64,000 nt of DNA. It comes from an uncultured Olleya sp. (GTDB lineage: Bacteria > Bacteroidota > Bacteroidia > Flavobacteriales > Flavobacteriaceae). Shown here piece by piece: positions 36,601 to 43,672 of the stretch (positions are counted from its first letter, which is position 1; every line of letters starts with the position of its first letter). Below the pieces are notes generated by a model that was given only the letters and a program-made list of their open reading frames with translations, had not been told where the DNA came from and made no database searches. The stretch spans positions 124,001-188,000 of the forward strand of contig CANNFD010000006.1 in assembly GCA_947503885.1 (NCBI GenBank), written 5' to 3'. The translations under genes were made by a program, and so were the position numbers.

Positions 36601-38083
36601 AAATATCGTGTGCATTGGCATCTTCTTGTTTTCCGTAGTAGGTATTATTAGTTGCAACCAGTTTAATATTATGTTGGTTTGCAAACTTTATTAAGGTTGG
36701 GTTAACTCGGTTTTCGTCTTCTTGGTCGTGACGCATTATCTCGATATACAGATCGTCTTGAAACAGCTCTTTCCACCAAATTAAGGCTTCTTCAGCTTGA
36801 CTTTCACCTACATTTAAAATCTTGCTTGGGACTTCTCCATACAAGTTACCTGTTAAGCAAATTAAATCTTCTTTATATTGTTCTATCAGCTTCCTATCAA
36901 TACGCGGTAAATAGTAAAATCCGTCTACAAACGCATGCGAGGATAATTTGGCTAGATTATGGTATCCTTTTTTGTTTTTAGCGATTAGTACAATTTGATA
37001 CCCATTGTCCTTACGTGTTTTATCGGTATGGTCTTCACAGACAAAAAACTCGCATCCTAAAATTCCTTTAATTTCTTTAGCAGTGGGTGTTTCTCCTTTT
37101 TCTTCTGCTTCAGCATTTTTGGCTTTTATTGCTTTATTATAGCCATTAATAGCTTTAACAAAATGGAATGCTCCCATCATGTTTGCATGATCGGTTAGTG
37201 CAACTGCAGGCATATTTTGCTCGGCAGCAAGCCCTACTAAATCGTTAATACTAATGGTAGATTGTAATACTGAAAACTGGGAGTGGTTGTGTAAATGGAC
37301 AAAATCTACCGCTTGAAGGTCTTTAATATTTTCTTTAATCTCGGCAGTAGAAATCTCACTTGTATTCTGCTTTTGTAATTGCTTTTGGATTTTAGCACTT
37401 TCCTTTTTAAGGTTAATATGCTTTAAACCTATAAGTTGAATTGTTTGAGGGTTTTCTTTATTGAATGTCTCAAAATATTCAGGCTGAACTTCTAATTGTT
37501 CTTTGGTGTATTTTTTTAATCTAATTAACTCTAAAAAACAACGAGTTGTTGCTTCGACATCGGCAGTTGCGTTGTGGGCTTCGGCAAAGGGTTGATTAAA
37601 CAAGTACTGATGTAGCTCGGTTAACGTCGGTAGTTTAAATTTACCATAACGACCACCAGGAATCTGACACAGTTCTGCTGTTTGTTCTGTACATGTATCT
37701 AAAACCGGGAGTTCTTGAAGTGGGTTTTCTACGCTTTCGCGAACAAATTCCGCTCCCATAATATTTAAGTCAAACTTTACATTTTGTCCGACAACAAACT
37801 TAGTTTTACTAAGTGCTACATTAAATTTTTCTAGCACTTCTGCTAAAGGCACCCCTTGTTGCTGCGCCAACTCGGTAGAAATACCATGAATTTTCTCGGC
37901 ATCATAGGGGATATTAAACCCTTCTGGTTGCACTAAGTAATCTTGGTGCTCGATACAATTACCCATTTCGTCATGGAGTTGCCATGCTATCTGAATACAC
38001 CTCGGCCAATTGTCTGTGTCCGTAATTGGCGCATCCCAACGTTTAGGTAATCCTGTAGTTTCGGTATCGAATATTAAATACAT
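33692..38083 (-). CDS. dnaE: DNA polymerase III alpha subunit with N-terminal exonuclease domain
   Basis: 1463 residues, longer than E. coli DnaE (1160) because of an N-terminal DEDDh 3'-5' exonuclease domain (about 1-190; DTETTG at 6-11, HNATADVEAT near 165). The PHP domain starts near 265 (VHLHNHSQFSVL), the palm has the catalytic acids in MPDIDIDFDDEGR near 693, and helix-hairpin-helix and OB-fold (FGGVVTDVQHRVSKQGKGW near 1318) regions follow. The fused exonuclease form is usual in Bacteroidetes and provides proofreading in cis. No intein or frameshift is seen. Confidence 0.95.
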   Translation of the reverse strand: MYLIFDTETTGLPKRWDAPITDTDNWPRCIQIAWQLHDEMGNCIEHQDYLVQPEGFNIPYDAEKIHGISTELAQQQGVPLAEVLEKFNVALSKTKFVVGQNVKFDLNIMGAEFVRESVENPLQELPVLDTCTEQTAELCQIPGGRYGKFKLPTLTELHQYLFNQPFAEAHNATADVEATTRCFLELIRLKKYTKEQLEVQPEYFETFNKENPQTIQLIGLKHINLKKESAKIQKQLQKQNTSEISTAEIKENIKDLQAVDFVHLHNHSQFSVLQSTISINDLVGLAAEQNMPAVALTDHANMMGAFHFVKAINGYNKAIKAKNAEAEEKGETPTAKEIKGILGCEFFVCEDHTDKTRKDNGYQIVLIAKNKKGYHNLAKLSSHAFVDGFYYLPRIDRKLIEQYKEDLICLTGNLYGEVPSKILNVGESQAEEALIWWKELFQDDLYIEIMRHDQEDENRVNPTLIKFANQHNIKLVATNNTYYGKQEDANAHDILLCVKDGEKQATPIGRGRGYRYGLPNQEYYFKSSEEMKALFRDIPEAITNIQEVVDKIEGFELARDVLLPAFDIPEEFKHPDDEKDGGKRGENAFLRHLTFEGAKKRYGEELSDEVVERLDFELSVIENTGYPGYFLIVEDFIREARKMDVSVGPGRGSAAGSVVAYCLWITNIDPLLYNLLFERFLNPDRVSMPDIDIDFDDEGRSRVMDYVIDKYGSNQVAQIITYGTMAAKSSIRDTARVLDLPLFDADRIAKLIPTMSKLKKIFGLTEKELAQKFRAEDLEKINELLNISDGDNLEAETVNLARSLEGSVRNTGIHACGVIITPDDITKFVPVSTAKDSDLYVTQFDNSVVEDAGLLKMDFLGLKTLTLIKDTVKIVKAKHGIVLDPDTFPLDDVKTYELFQRGETVGVFQYESPGMQKHLKDLKPTVFDDLIAMNALYRPGPMEYIPSFVRRKHGDEDIEYDLPAMEEYLKETYGITVYQEQVMLLSQKLADFTKGEADVLRKAMGKKQIAVLDKMKPKFIEQASAKGHDAKKLEKIWKDWEAFASYAFNKSHSTCYAWIAYQTAYLKAHYPAEYMAAVLSNNMNDIKQVTFFMDECKRMKLPVLGPDVNESYYKFSVNKDNAVRFGMGAIKGVGHGAVMTIVNNRNEDGPYTSIFDLAKRIDLRAANKKAFENLALAGGFDELGDTHRAQYFFKDGSDLTFLEKAIKYGAKHQENENSAQVSLFGGESDVQIEEPQIPECETWGTMEKLSREREVVGVYISGHPLDDFRTEMKSFCNGTISDFNDLYPHVNKEITFGGVVTDVQHRVSKQGKGWALFTIEDFTDSFEFRIFGEDYLKHRPFLLQNTFVHVKAFVREGWVNRETGKKSEPRLQFNSFQLLHDVMEKNVKKLSIQLNIKELEAEKIKSLKELLSMHPGNHALNFLVYDNRDKVKLTMISRKQKIKVTNELLNELQEKQIHFLINQ

Positions 38084-38185
38084 TTATGAGTGTTCTTAGA
38101 AGTTTGTGCTGAAAAATATGAGCCTATAAAAGTACATAGAATTATTAGTTTTTTAAAGTGAAATACCAAACAGTTGTAAACAAAA

Positions 38186-38212
38186 AAAAACCAGCATGTA
38201 AATGCTGGTTTA
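38186..38212 (-). terminator. Terminator of the ferritin-like gene
   Basis: AACCAGCAT and ATGCTGGTT form a 9-bp stem around GTAA with an A-run beside it, 23 bp after the stop of the minus-strand ferritin-like gene and about 100 bp before dnaE. Confidence 0.88.
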
Positions 38213-38234
38213 ATTATTATCGTATAATTACTGT

Positions 38235-38684
38235 TTATGACACTAACTCTTCGTGTACTTTTTCAGTATTAATTGCAGCTTGAATTGCGTTTCTATGTTT
38301 AGCAATTAAATTATCAATAGATGGTGGCAAGTTTTTTTCTTTAAGCAAGTTATCATATTCTTCTAAACTAGCTTCCTCACCTCTAATTGCTTCTTCTAAA
38401 ACCGCTTCTTCGTTATTCCCAGAAAAGGTTGACTTTAAACTCATCCAATTTCTGTGCATTGCTCCTTTAAAGCTTCCAGAATCTTCTGGTATTTCTCCGT
38501 ATTGTAAGATTTCAGTTCTTAACTCTTTAGCAAACTCACTTCTTTCTGATGCTCTTCGTTTAAAAAACATTTTAAGTGGTTTACTATCTACATTATCAAT
38601 TGCATTTAAATACCCTTTTTCGGCATCATAATTTTTAACTAATAATTCGTTTAAATTGTTTGAAATTTTTTCGCTGTAATTCAT
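38235..38684 (-). CDS. Ferritin-like four-helix protein (PA2169/DUF2383 family)
   Basis: 149 residues, all helical, no signal peptide. The PA2169 family pattern is visible: NNLNELLVKNYDAEKGY, then FFKRRASERSEFAKEL, GAMHRNWMSLKS and EEAIRGEEASLEEYDN. Glutamate and histidine residues at helix positions suggest a di-iron ferritin-like site, but metal binding is not proven for the family. In other bacteria such genes belong to general stress regulons. It is monocistronic with its own terminator. Confidence 0.88.
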   Translation of the reverse strand: MNYSEKISNNLNELLVKNYDAEKGYLNAIDNVDSKPLKMFFKRRASERSEFAKELRTEILQYGEIPEDSGSFKGAMHRNWMSLKSTFSGNNEEAVLEEAIRGEEASLEEYDNLLKEKNLPPSIDNLIAKHRNAIQAAINTEKVHEELVS

Positions 38685-38821
38685 ATCTCTTTGGTCATTT
38701 AAATTTCAATATGTTCTTTATAGATGGATATTGTTTCTCATCTGCATATTTAATATACAACAAATAAGCCCTGTTGTCAAGGGTTTTAACAGGGTTTGTG
38801 ATAACCTTAAGACTATTTAAC

Positions 38822-38852
38822 AAAAAAGCCAACGCAAATGCGTTGGCTTTAT
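38822..38852 (-). terminator. Terminator of the DUF6252-like lipoprotein gene
   Basis: AAAGCCAACGCA and TGCGTTGGCTTT form a near-perfect stem with a 2-nt tip, 22 bp beyond the stop. Confidence 0.88.
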
Positions 38853-38873
38853 ATTTATGTTTGATTTTAGTGA

Positions 38874-39566
38874 CTAGTTAGTACAATCGCCTAACGCATC
38901 TATAATATCTTGTATCGCCCCATCAGGGTCGCCACACTGTTGTTTTTTACCTTGTAGAGCTGTTTTATAGAAGTTACAAATCTGTGTATACTCTGGTGCC
39001 ATAGGGTCCACATTATTATAATTGGTTTGTGTAGTTACTACTACAGCGGTTGCATTTTGACAAGCTGCAGTCACATCCACATTACCAGAAACACCAATAC
39101 TTAAAATTGGCACATGGTAAAAATATCCTCTATTAAAATTTTCTGAGTTTTGACCAGAACTATCATAGGCATAGAAAAAGAAAGTACCAGAGACCGTTTT
39201 TTCAATTAGATTATATTCTGAAATAATAATTTCTCCTTCTGCTGGATAAACTTGTGTATTAGGGTTTGGAGTATTGTTAGTTGTATATACTGTTCCAAAC
39301 TCATCTTCATAAGTTGCAGATGATGTGGTGTTACCTAAAACATAGATATCCTCGACTGTATTAGTCGTTTTTAAATTTATAGTTTCTGAGTTTCTAATCC
39401 CAGTTATAGTTAAATGTCCAGAACCATCAACGTTAGCTCTAAAGCTTGCTGCTTCCCACAACTCTCCATCATTATATCCTATAAATGCAGGATCATTGAA
39501 GACTAAATCTTCACTGCAAGACGTTAACGTAAAAATTACAACTAGTAAAACTGCTATTTTTTTCAT
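38874..39566 (-). CDS. DUF6252-like lipoprotein
   Basis: 230 residues with a lipoprotein signal (MKKIAVLLVVIFTLTSC). The segment GYNDGELWEAASFRANV followed by a beta-rich domain with VSGTFFFYAYDSSGQ is the pattern of the flavobacterial DUF6252 family. The C-terminal 70 residues contain several cysteines (AACQNATAV, CNFYKTALQGKKQQCGD, DCTN) and a short helical segment not typical of the core domain. Function unknown. It is divergent from rpsP and carries its own -7 element. Confidence 0.72.
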   Translation of the reverse strand: MKKIAVLLVVIFTLTSCSEDLVFNDPAFIGYNDGELWEAASFRANVDGSGHLTITGIRNSETINLKTTNTVEDIYVLGNTTSSATYEDEFGTVYTTNNTPNPNTQVYPAEGEIIISEYNLIEKTVSGTFFFYAYDSSGQNSENFNRGYFYHVPILSIGVSGNVDVTAACQNATAVVVTTQTNYNNVDPMAPEYTQICNFYKTALQGKKQQCGDPDGAIQDIIDALGDCTN

Positions 39567-39589
39567 TTAATATTACTTTTATACAAGAC

Positions 39590-39597
39590 CAAAAATA
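39590..39597 (-). promoter_or_regulatory. -7 promoter element of the DUF6252-like gene
   Basis: The minus strand reads TATTTTTG, matching TAnnTTTG, 24 bp upstream of the ATG at 39566. No clear -33 TTG. Confidence 0.45.
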
Positions 39598-39635
39598 GGA
39601 TAATTTATTTTATTTAACAGAATTACTTAAAAAAG

Positions 39636-39664
39636 TTGAAAATTAAAAAAATATAGTATCTTTG
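39636..39664 (+). promoter_or_regulatory. rpsP promoter (-33 TTG and -7 TATCTTTG)
   Basis: TTG at 39636-39638 and TATCTTTG at 39657-39664 with 18-bp spacing, then CA, match the Bacteroidetes promoter consensus fully. The expected start point is near 39671, giving a leader of about 40 nt before the rpsP ATG at 39712. Confidence 0.85.
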
Positions 39665-39711
39665 CAGACTTATTAATAATAGAGGTCGCGAACCTCACAA
39701 ATTAATTATTT

Positions 39712-40215
39712 ATGCCAGTAAAAATTAGATTACAAAGACACGGTAAAAAAGGAAAACCTTATTACTGGATCGTAGCAGCAGATGCTAGAGCAAAAAGAGA
39801 CGGTAAATACCTAGAGAAATTAGGTGCTTACAATCCAAACACTAACCCAGCAACTATCGAATTAAACATTGATGGTGCTGTAAAATGGTTACAGGATGGT
39901 GCACAACCAACTGACACAGCAAAAGCTATTTTATCTTACAAAGGAGCAATGCTTAAAAACCATTTAGCAGGAGGTGTTAGAAAAGGCGCTTTAACTGAAG
40001 AGCAAGCTGAAGCGAAATTTAACGCTTGGTTAGATGAAAAAGCTAACAAAGTTGATGCTAAAAAAGATGGTTTAGCTAAAGCAGAAGCTGACGCTAAAGC
40101 AAAAGCTTTTGAAGCAGAAAAAGCAGCAAATGAAGCACGTATCGCTGCAGCAGCACCAGCTGTTGAAGAGGAAGTCGCTGAAGATGCTAAAGCTTCTAAC
40201 GAAGAAGAAGAATAA
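39712..40215 (+). CDS. rpsP: 30S ribosomal protein S16 with C-terminal extension
   Basis: 167 residues. The first about 80 are canonical S16 (KIRLQRHGKKGKPYYWIV, DGKYLEKLGAYNPN). The rest is a lysine-, alanine- and glutamate-rich extension ending in EDAKASNEEEE, probably helical then disordered; long S16 tails are usual in Bacteroidetes. S16 binds 16S rRNA early in 30S assembly. The gene is followed by a terminator and then rimM, the 30S maturation factor. Confidence 0.96.
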   Translation: MPVKIRLQRHGKKGKPYYWIVAADARAKRDGKYLEKLGAYNPNTNPATIELNIDGAVKWLQDGAQPTDTAKAILSYKGAMLKNHLAGGVRKGALTEEQAEAKFNAWLDEKANKVDAKKDGLAKAEADAKAKAFEAEKAANEARIAAAAPAVEEEVAEDAKASNEEEE

Positions 40216-40237
40216 AAATTATTTTTTTTATACTTTT

Positions 40238-40266
40238 AAACTCCGATATTAGTATCGGAGTTTTTT
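40238..40266 (+). terminator. Terminator or attenuator between rpsP and rimM
   Basis: ACTCCGATA and TATCGGAGT form a 9-bp stem around TTAG, followed by TTTTT. It lies 16 bp before the rimM ATG, so partial read-through could set the S16 to RimM ratio. Confidence 0.88.
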
Positions 40267-40282
40267 ATGCAACAAACTTTCT

Positions 40283-40813
40283 ATGGATATTAAAGACTGT
40301 TTCTTTTTAGGGAAAATTGTAAAAAAGTATAGTTTTAAAGGCGAGCTCCTTATAAAACTAGACACTGACGAGCCTGCACTTTACGAAAACTTAGATTCGA
40401 TGTTAATCGATTTACGTGGTACTTTGGTTCCGTTTTTTGTGGAAAGCTCTCAACTACACAAATCAGAATTACTACGTGTCAAATTTGAAGATGTAGATAC
40501 TGAGGCTGATGCGGATAGCTTAATTAAAAGCAATATCTATTTACCTTTAAGTTTTCTACCAGAATTAGACGATGATAAGTTTTACTTTCATGAAATTATT
40601 GGTTTTAAAGTTGAGGACAAACATTTTGGAACTGTTGGTATTATAAAGGCTGTAAATGATAGTACTGCACAATCTTTATTTGAGATTGACAGGGATGGTA
40701 TTGAGATTTTAATCCCAATGAATGACGAGTTTATCTCTAAGGTAGACAAGCCAAATAAAACTATTTTTGTGGACACTCCAGAGGGTTTGATTGATTTATA
40801 TTTAGAAGACTAA
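40283..40813 (+). CDS. rimM: Ribosome maturation factor RimM
   Basis: 176 residues. The N-terminal RimM domain starts with FLGKIVKKYSFKGELLIKL, the typical G-x-I-x-x-x-x-G-x-K-GE pattern, and the PRC-barrel follows from about 95 (FYFHEIIGFKVED) to the end (IEILIPMNDEFI). It assists 16S rRNA processing and assembly of the 30S head, partly through S19. It follows rpsP as in many bacteria, though trmD and rplS are not next to it. Confidence 0.94.
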   Translation: MDIKDCFFLGKIVKKYSFKGELLIKLDTDEPALYENLDSMLIDLRGTLVPFFVESSQLHKSELLRVKFEDVDTEADADSLIKSNIYLPLSFLPELDDDKFYFHEIIGFKVEDKHFGTVGIIKAVNDSTAQSLFEIDRDGIEILIPMNDEFISKVDKPNKTIFVDTPEGLIDLYLED

Positions 40814-40829
40814 TTTTTGTTGATTAATA

Positions 40830-40935
40830 GCGGCATTTGGCTGGCTGTTTTGATGGGTGCTTCTTTTGAGATTACTCTGATGGACTCTTAAAACTAGCTC
40901 TGGAGGAGTTTTGATGGCGGATAGCCCTATAAAAC
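40830..40935 (-). repeat. Possible decayed copy of the dispersed palindromic repeat
   Basis: In a 152-bp gap, AGCGGCAT near the left and GGATAGCCC near the right are in the spacing and orientation of conserved blocks of the flavobacterial repeat (copies C and D), but the end GGGCGTTACC and the central palindrome are not recognisable. A weak call. Confidence 0.25.
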
Positions 40936-40965
40936 AATAGATATATAGTAGATTAAAAGACAGAC

Positions 40966-41679
40966 ATGAGCAAACCTTTTACATTTAAACACTTTACCGT
41001 TAATCAAGACCAATGTGCTATGAAAATAGGTACAGATAGTGTTTTACTTGGTGCGTGGAGTCCTTTAGACACTGCTCCTTTTTCTGTTTTAGATATTGGT
41101 GCGGGAACGGGTGTGTTATCTTTAATGTTAGCACAACGTAGTCAAGCACAAGTTATAGATGCTTTAGAAATTGACGACCAAGCTTACGAGCAATGTGTTG
41201 ATAATTTTGAAGCTTCACCTTGGGGAGATCGCTTGTTTTGTTACCATGCAGATTTAGCCGAATTTACTGAGGAGATTGAAGAGACCTACGATTTAATTAT
41301 TTCTAATCCTCCATTTTATTCTGAGGACTACAAAACCGATAATGACCAACGTGATTTGGCTAGGTTTACTGATGCGCTTCCTTTTGAGCATTTAGTAAGT
41401 AGTGTTGCACAATTACTTTCGGAAAATGGCGTGTTTAGTGTTATCATTCCTTTTAAGGAGACGTCCCGTTTTATCGCTTTAGCTTCGGAAGTCCAACTTT
41501 ATCCTAATAAAATTTTACATGTTAAAGGGACTGCTACTTCTGAAACTAAAAGAAGTTTGCTGGCTTTTTCTTTCCGCGAAAGCGCTATAAAAACAGAGAC
41601 CTTGGTGATTGAAACCGCAAGACACCAATACACTGCGGAGTACATTACACTTACAAAAGATTTTTATCTTAAAATGTAG
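40966..41679 (+). CDS. trmN6: tRNA1(Val) (adenine-37-N6)-methyltransferase TrmN6-like
   Basis: 237 residues, class I SAM methyltransferase: motif I LDIGAGTGVLSLML near residue 45, and the adenine-N6 catalytic motif ISNPPFY near 118. The N-terminus (FTFKHFTVNQDQCAMKIGTDSVLLGAW) matches the TrmN6/YfiC family, which modifies A37 of tRNA-Val. The 152-bp gap before it separates it from rimM. The activity on tRNA-Val is inferred from the family. Confidence 0.88.
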   Translation: MSKPFTFKHFTVNQDQCAMKIGTDSVLLGAWSPLDTAPFSVLDIGAGTGVLSLMLAQRSQAQVIDALEIDDQAYEQCVDNFEASPWGDRLFCYHADLAEFTEEIEETYDLIISNPPFYSEDYKTDNDQRDLARFTDALPFEHLVSSVAQLLSENGVFSVIIPFKETSRFIALASEVQLYPNKILHVKGTATSETKRSLLAFSFRESAIKTETLVIETARHQYTAEYITLTKDFYLKM

Positions 41680-41768
41680 CAGAATAATTGTGTTCTGTTA
41701 TCGATTTCATTATTTTTGTTTTGAATTAATAAGCTAATAGGACTAGTTTATTTTTAATATAGACTTAA

Positions 41769-42947
41769 ATGAAACCAGATTTATTTGAAGCTCCGGATTA
41801 CTACAATCTTGACGAACTTTTAACTGAAGAACATAAATTAGTACGTGATGCTGCCAGAGAATGGGTAAAGCGTGACGTCTCACCGATTATTGAAGCGTAT
41901 GCCCAGAAAGCAGAATTCCCACAGCAAATTGTTAAGGGATTGGCTGATATTGGTGCGTTTGGACCTTATATTCCTGAGGAGTATGGTGGTGCTGGATTAG
42001 ACCAAATTTCTTATGGTTTGATCATGCAAGAAATTGAGCGTGGTGATTCTGGAGTACGTAGTACAGCATCTGTACAGTCGTCGTTAGTGATGTATCCTAT
42101 TTGGAAATATGGTAACGAGGCACAACGCCAAAAATACTTACCAAAATTAGCTAGTGGAGAGTGGATTGGAAGTTTTGGATTAACAGAACCTGATCACGGA
42201 AGTAATCCTGGTGGAATGGTCACTAATTTTAAAGATATGGGTGATCATTATCTTTTAAATGGTGCAAAGATGTGGATCTCTAATTCGCCTTTTTGTAATG
42301 TCGCTGTTGTATGGGCTAAAAATGAAGAAGGACGTATCCATGGTTTAATTGTAGAGCGTGGTATGGAAGGGTTTTCTACACCGGAGACGCACAACAAATG
42401 GTCGCTTCGTGCGAGTGCTACAGGTGAGCTTATTTTTGACAATGTTAAAGTCCCAAAAGAAAACTTATTACCTAACAAATCTGGACTAGGTGCACCATTA
42501 GGTTGCTTAGATTCGGCTAGATTTGGTATTGCTTGGGGTGCGATTGGAGCAGCGATGGATTGTTACGATACCGCTTTAAGATATAGTAAAGAGCGTATGC
42601 AATTTGGTAAGCCAATTGGACAGTTTCAATTACAACAAAAGAAATTGGCTGAGATGATTACTGAAATTACTAAAGCCCAGTTATTAGCTTGGAGACTTGG
42701 GGTAATGCGTGAAAATGATACTGCAACCTCAGCACAAATCTCTATGGCGAAACGTAATAATGTAGATATGGCTTTAAAGATTGCTCGTGATGCTAGACAA
42801 ATGTTAGGAGGTATGGGAATTAGTGGAGAATACAGTATTATGAGACATATGATGAACCTTGAGAGTGTTGTTACTTATGAGGGGACACATGACATCCATT
42901 TACTAATTACAGGACTTGATGTTACTGGATTAAACGCTTTTAAATAG
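41769..42947 (+). CDS. Acyl-CoA dehydrogenase, glutaryl-CoA dehydrogenase type
   Basis: 392 residues. The flavin-binding SFGLTEPDHGSNPGGM near 135 and the C-terminal VVTYEGTHDIH with catalytic base E371 match glutaryl-CoA dehydrogenase, as does the N-terminal RSTASVQSSLVM segment with its arginine for the dicarboxylate. It would convert glutaryl-CoA to crotonyl-CoA in lysine/tryptophan breakdown, passing electrons to ETF. No other gene of the pathway is close, and it stands alone between trmN6 and a terminator. Confidence 0.85.
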   Translation: MKPDLFEAPDYYNLDELLTEEHKLVRDAAREWVKRDVSPIIEAYAQKAEFPQQIVKGLADIGAFGPYIPEEYGGAGLDQISYGLIMQEIERGDSGVRSTASVQSSLVMYPIWKYGNEAQRQKYLPKLASGEWIGSFGLTEPDHGSNPGGMVTNFKDMGDHYLLNGAKMWISNSPFCNVAVVWAKNEEGRIHGLIVERGMEGFSTPETHNKWSLRASATGELIFDNVKVPKENLLPNKSGLGAPLGCLDSARFGIAWGAIGAAMDCYDTALRYSKERMQFGKPIGQFQLQQKKLAEMITEITKAQLLAWRLGVMRENDTATSAQISMAKRNNVDMALKIARDARQMLGGMGISGEYSIMRHMMNLESVVTYEGTHDIHLLITGLDVTGLNAFK

Positions 42948-42985
42948 TTGTTACACACGCTATAATAGTACTGAATATTTTATAT

Positions 42986-43019
42986 AAAAAAAAGCACTGC
43001 AATTAGCAGTGCTTTTTTT
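42986..43019. terminator. Bidirectional terminator
   Basis: AAAAAAAGCACTGC and GCAGTGCTTTTTTT form a long perfect stem with loop AATTA, between the convergent acyl-CoA dehydrogenase and outer-membrane protein genes. Confidence 0.93.
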
Positions 43020-43077
43020 ATTGTGGTATTTATAATTTTAAGCTACTTAGTTGTTTTATTAAGTTAGGTTTTGGTTA

Positions 43078-43644
43078 TCATTTATTATTAAACTGATCAC
43101 CAAGTCGCCATATCAGTCCTAGGTTAGCTTGGTAATAACTACCTACTTCATGCACTTTATTTTTAACCCCTACATTAGCTTTAGCAGAGACATTTACTGC
43201 CCAATTGGTTAAAAACCAATAGTTAATCCCCATACCAGGACTTAGTGTAATTGTAGTGTTATTAAAGGCTTGATAAAAGCCACCACCAAAACTTATATAT
43301 AATTCTTTATAATCTCTTGGTGTGTTTGGTATTATATAATAATTAGCATCTGCATGTATAGCGTAAAAATTAGAGGTAAGGCCAGACACTTCTAGTTTAT
43401 TAAATGTCGAGTTTACACCAAAACTCCATTTGTTAGTGACTTGATAATCTATACCAAGTGTCAAGGGTGTTTTAAAATCTAGTGCTGCAATTGCCCAAGG
43501 CATTTGGCTTTTACTATTATTATTGATAACATTTAAACCCACTAGTAGCTTGACATGTGGCTTATCTTGTGCAAATACTTTGCCTACAAATAGACCTAAA
43601 CCCAGTGCTATTATAAAAGTCTTTGCTATTTTCATAATGCGCAT
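43078..43644 (-). CDS. Small outer membrane beta-barrel protein
   Basis: 188 residues with a signal peptide (KIAKTFIIALGLGLFVGKVFAQ); ATGs at 43644 and 43635 are both possible starts. The mature part reads as eight to ten strands (TLGIDYQVTNKWSFGVN, LYISFGGGFYQAF, NWAVNVSAKANVGV, ANLGLIWRLGDQF). It lies 28 bp downstream of wzc on the same strand and may be expressed at the end of the polysaccharide operon, but small OMPs of this kind also occur alone. Function unknown. Confidence 0.7.
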   Translation of the reverse strand: MRIMKIAKTFIIALGLGLFVGKVFAQDKPHVKLLVGLNVINNNSKSQMPWAIAALDFKTPLTLGIDYQVTNKWSFGVNSTFNKLEVSGLTSNFYAIHADANYYIIPNTPRDYKELYISFGGGFYQAFNNTTITLSPGMGINYWFLTNWAVNVSAKANVGVKNKVHEVGSYYQANLGLIWRLGDQFNNK

Positions 43645-43672
43645 ATTGGTTTATTGTAAGATAGGCAATCTT

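Noticed and set aside
33692-38083. Intein or frameshift as the reason for the long dnaE
   Set aside because: The extra length is fully explained by the N-terminal exonuclease domain; the frame is continuous and no intein motifs are seen.
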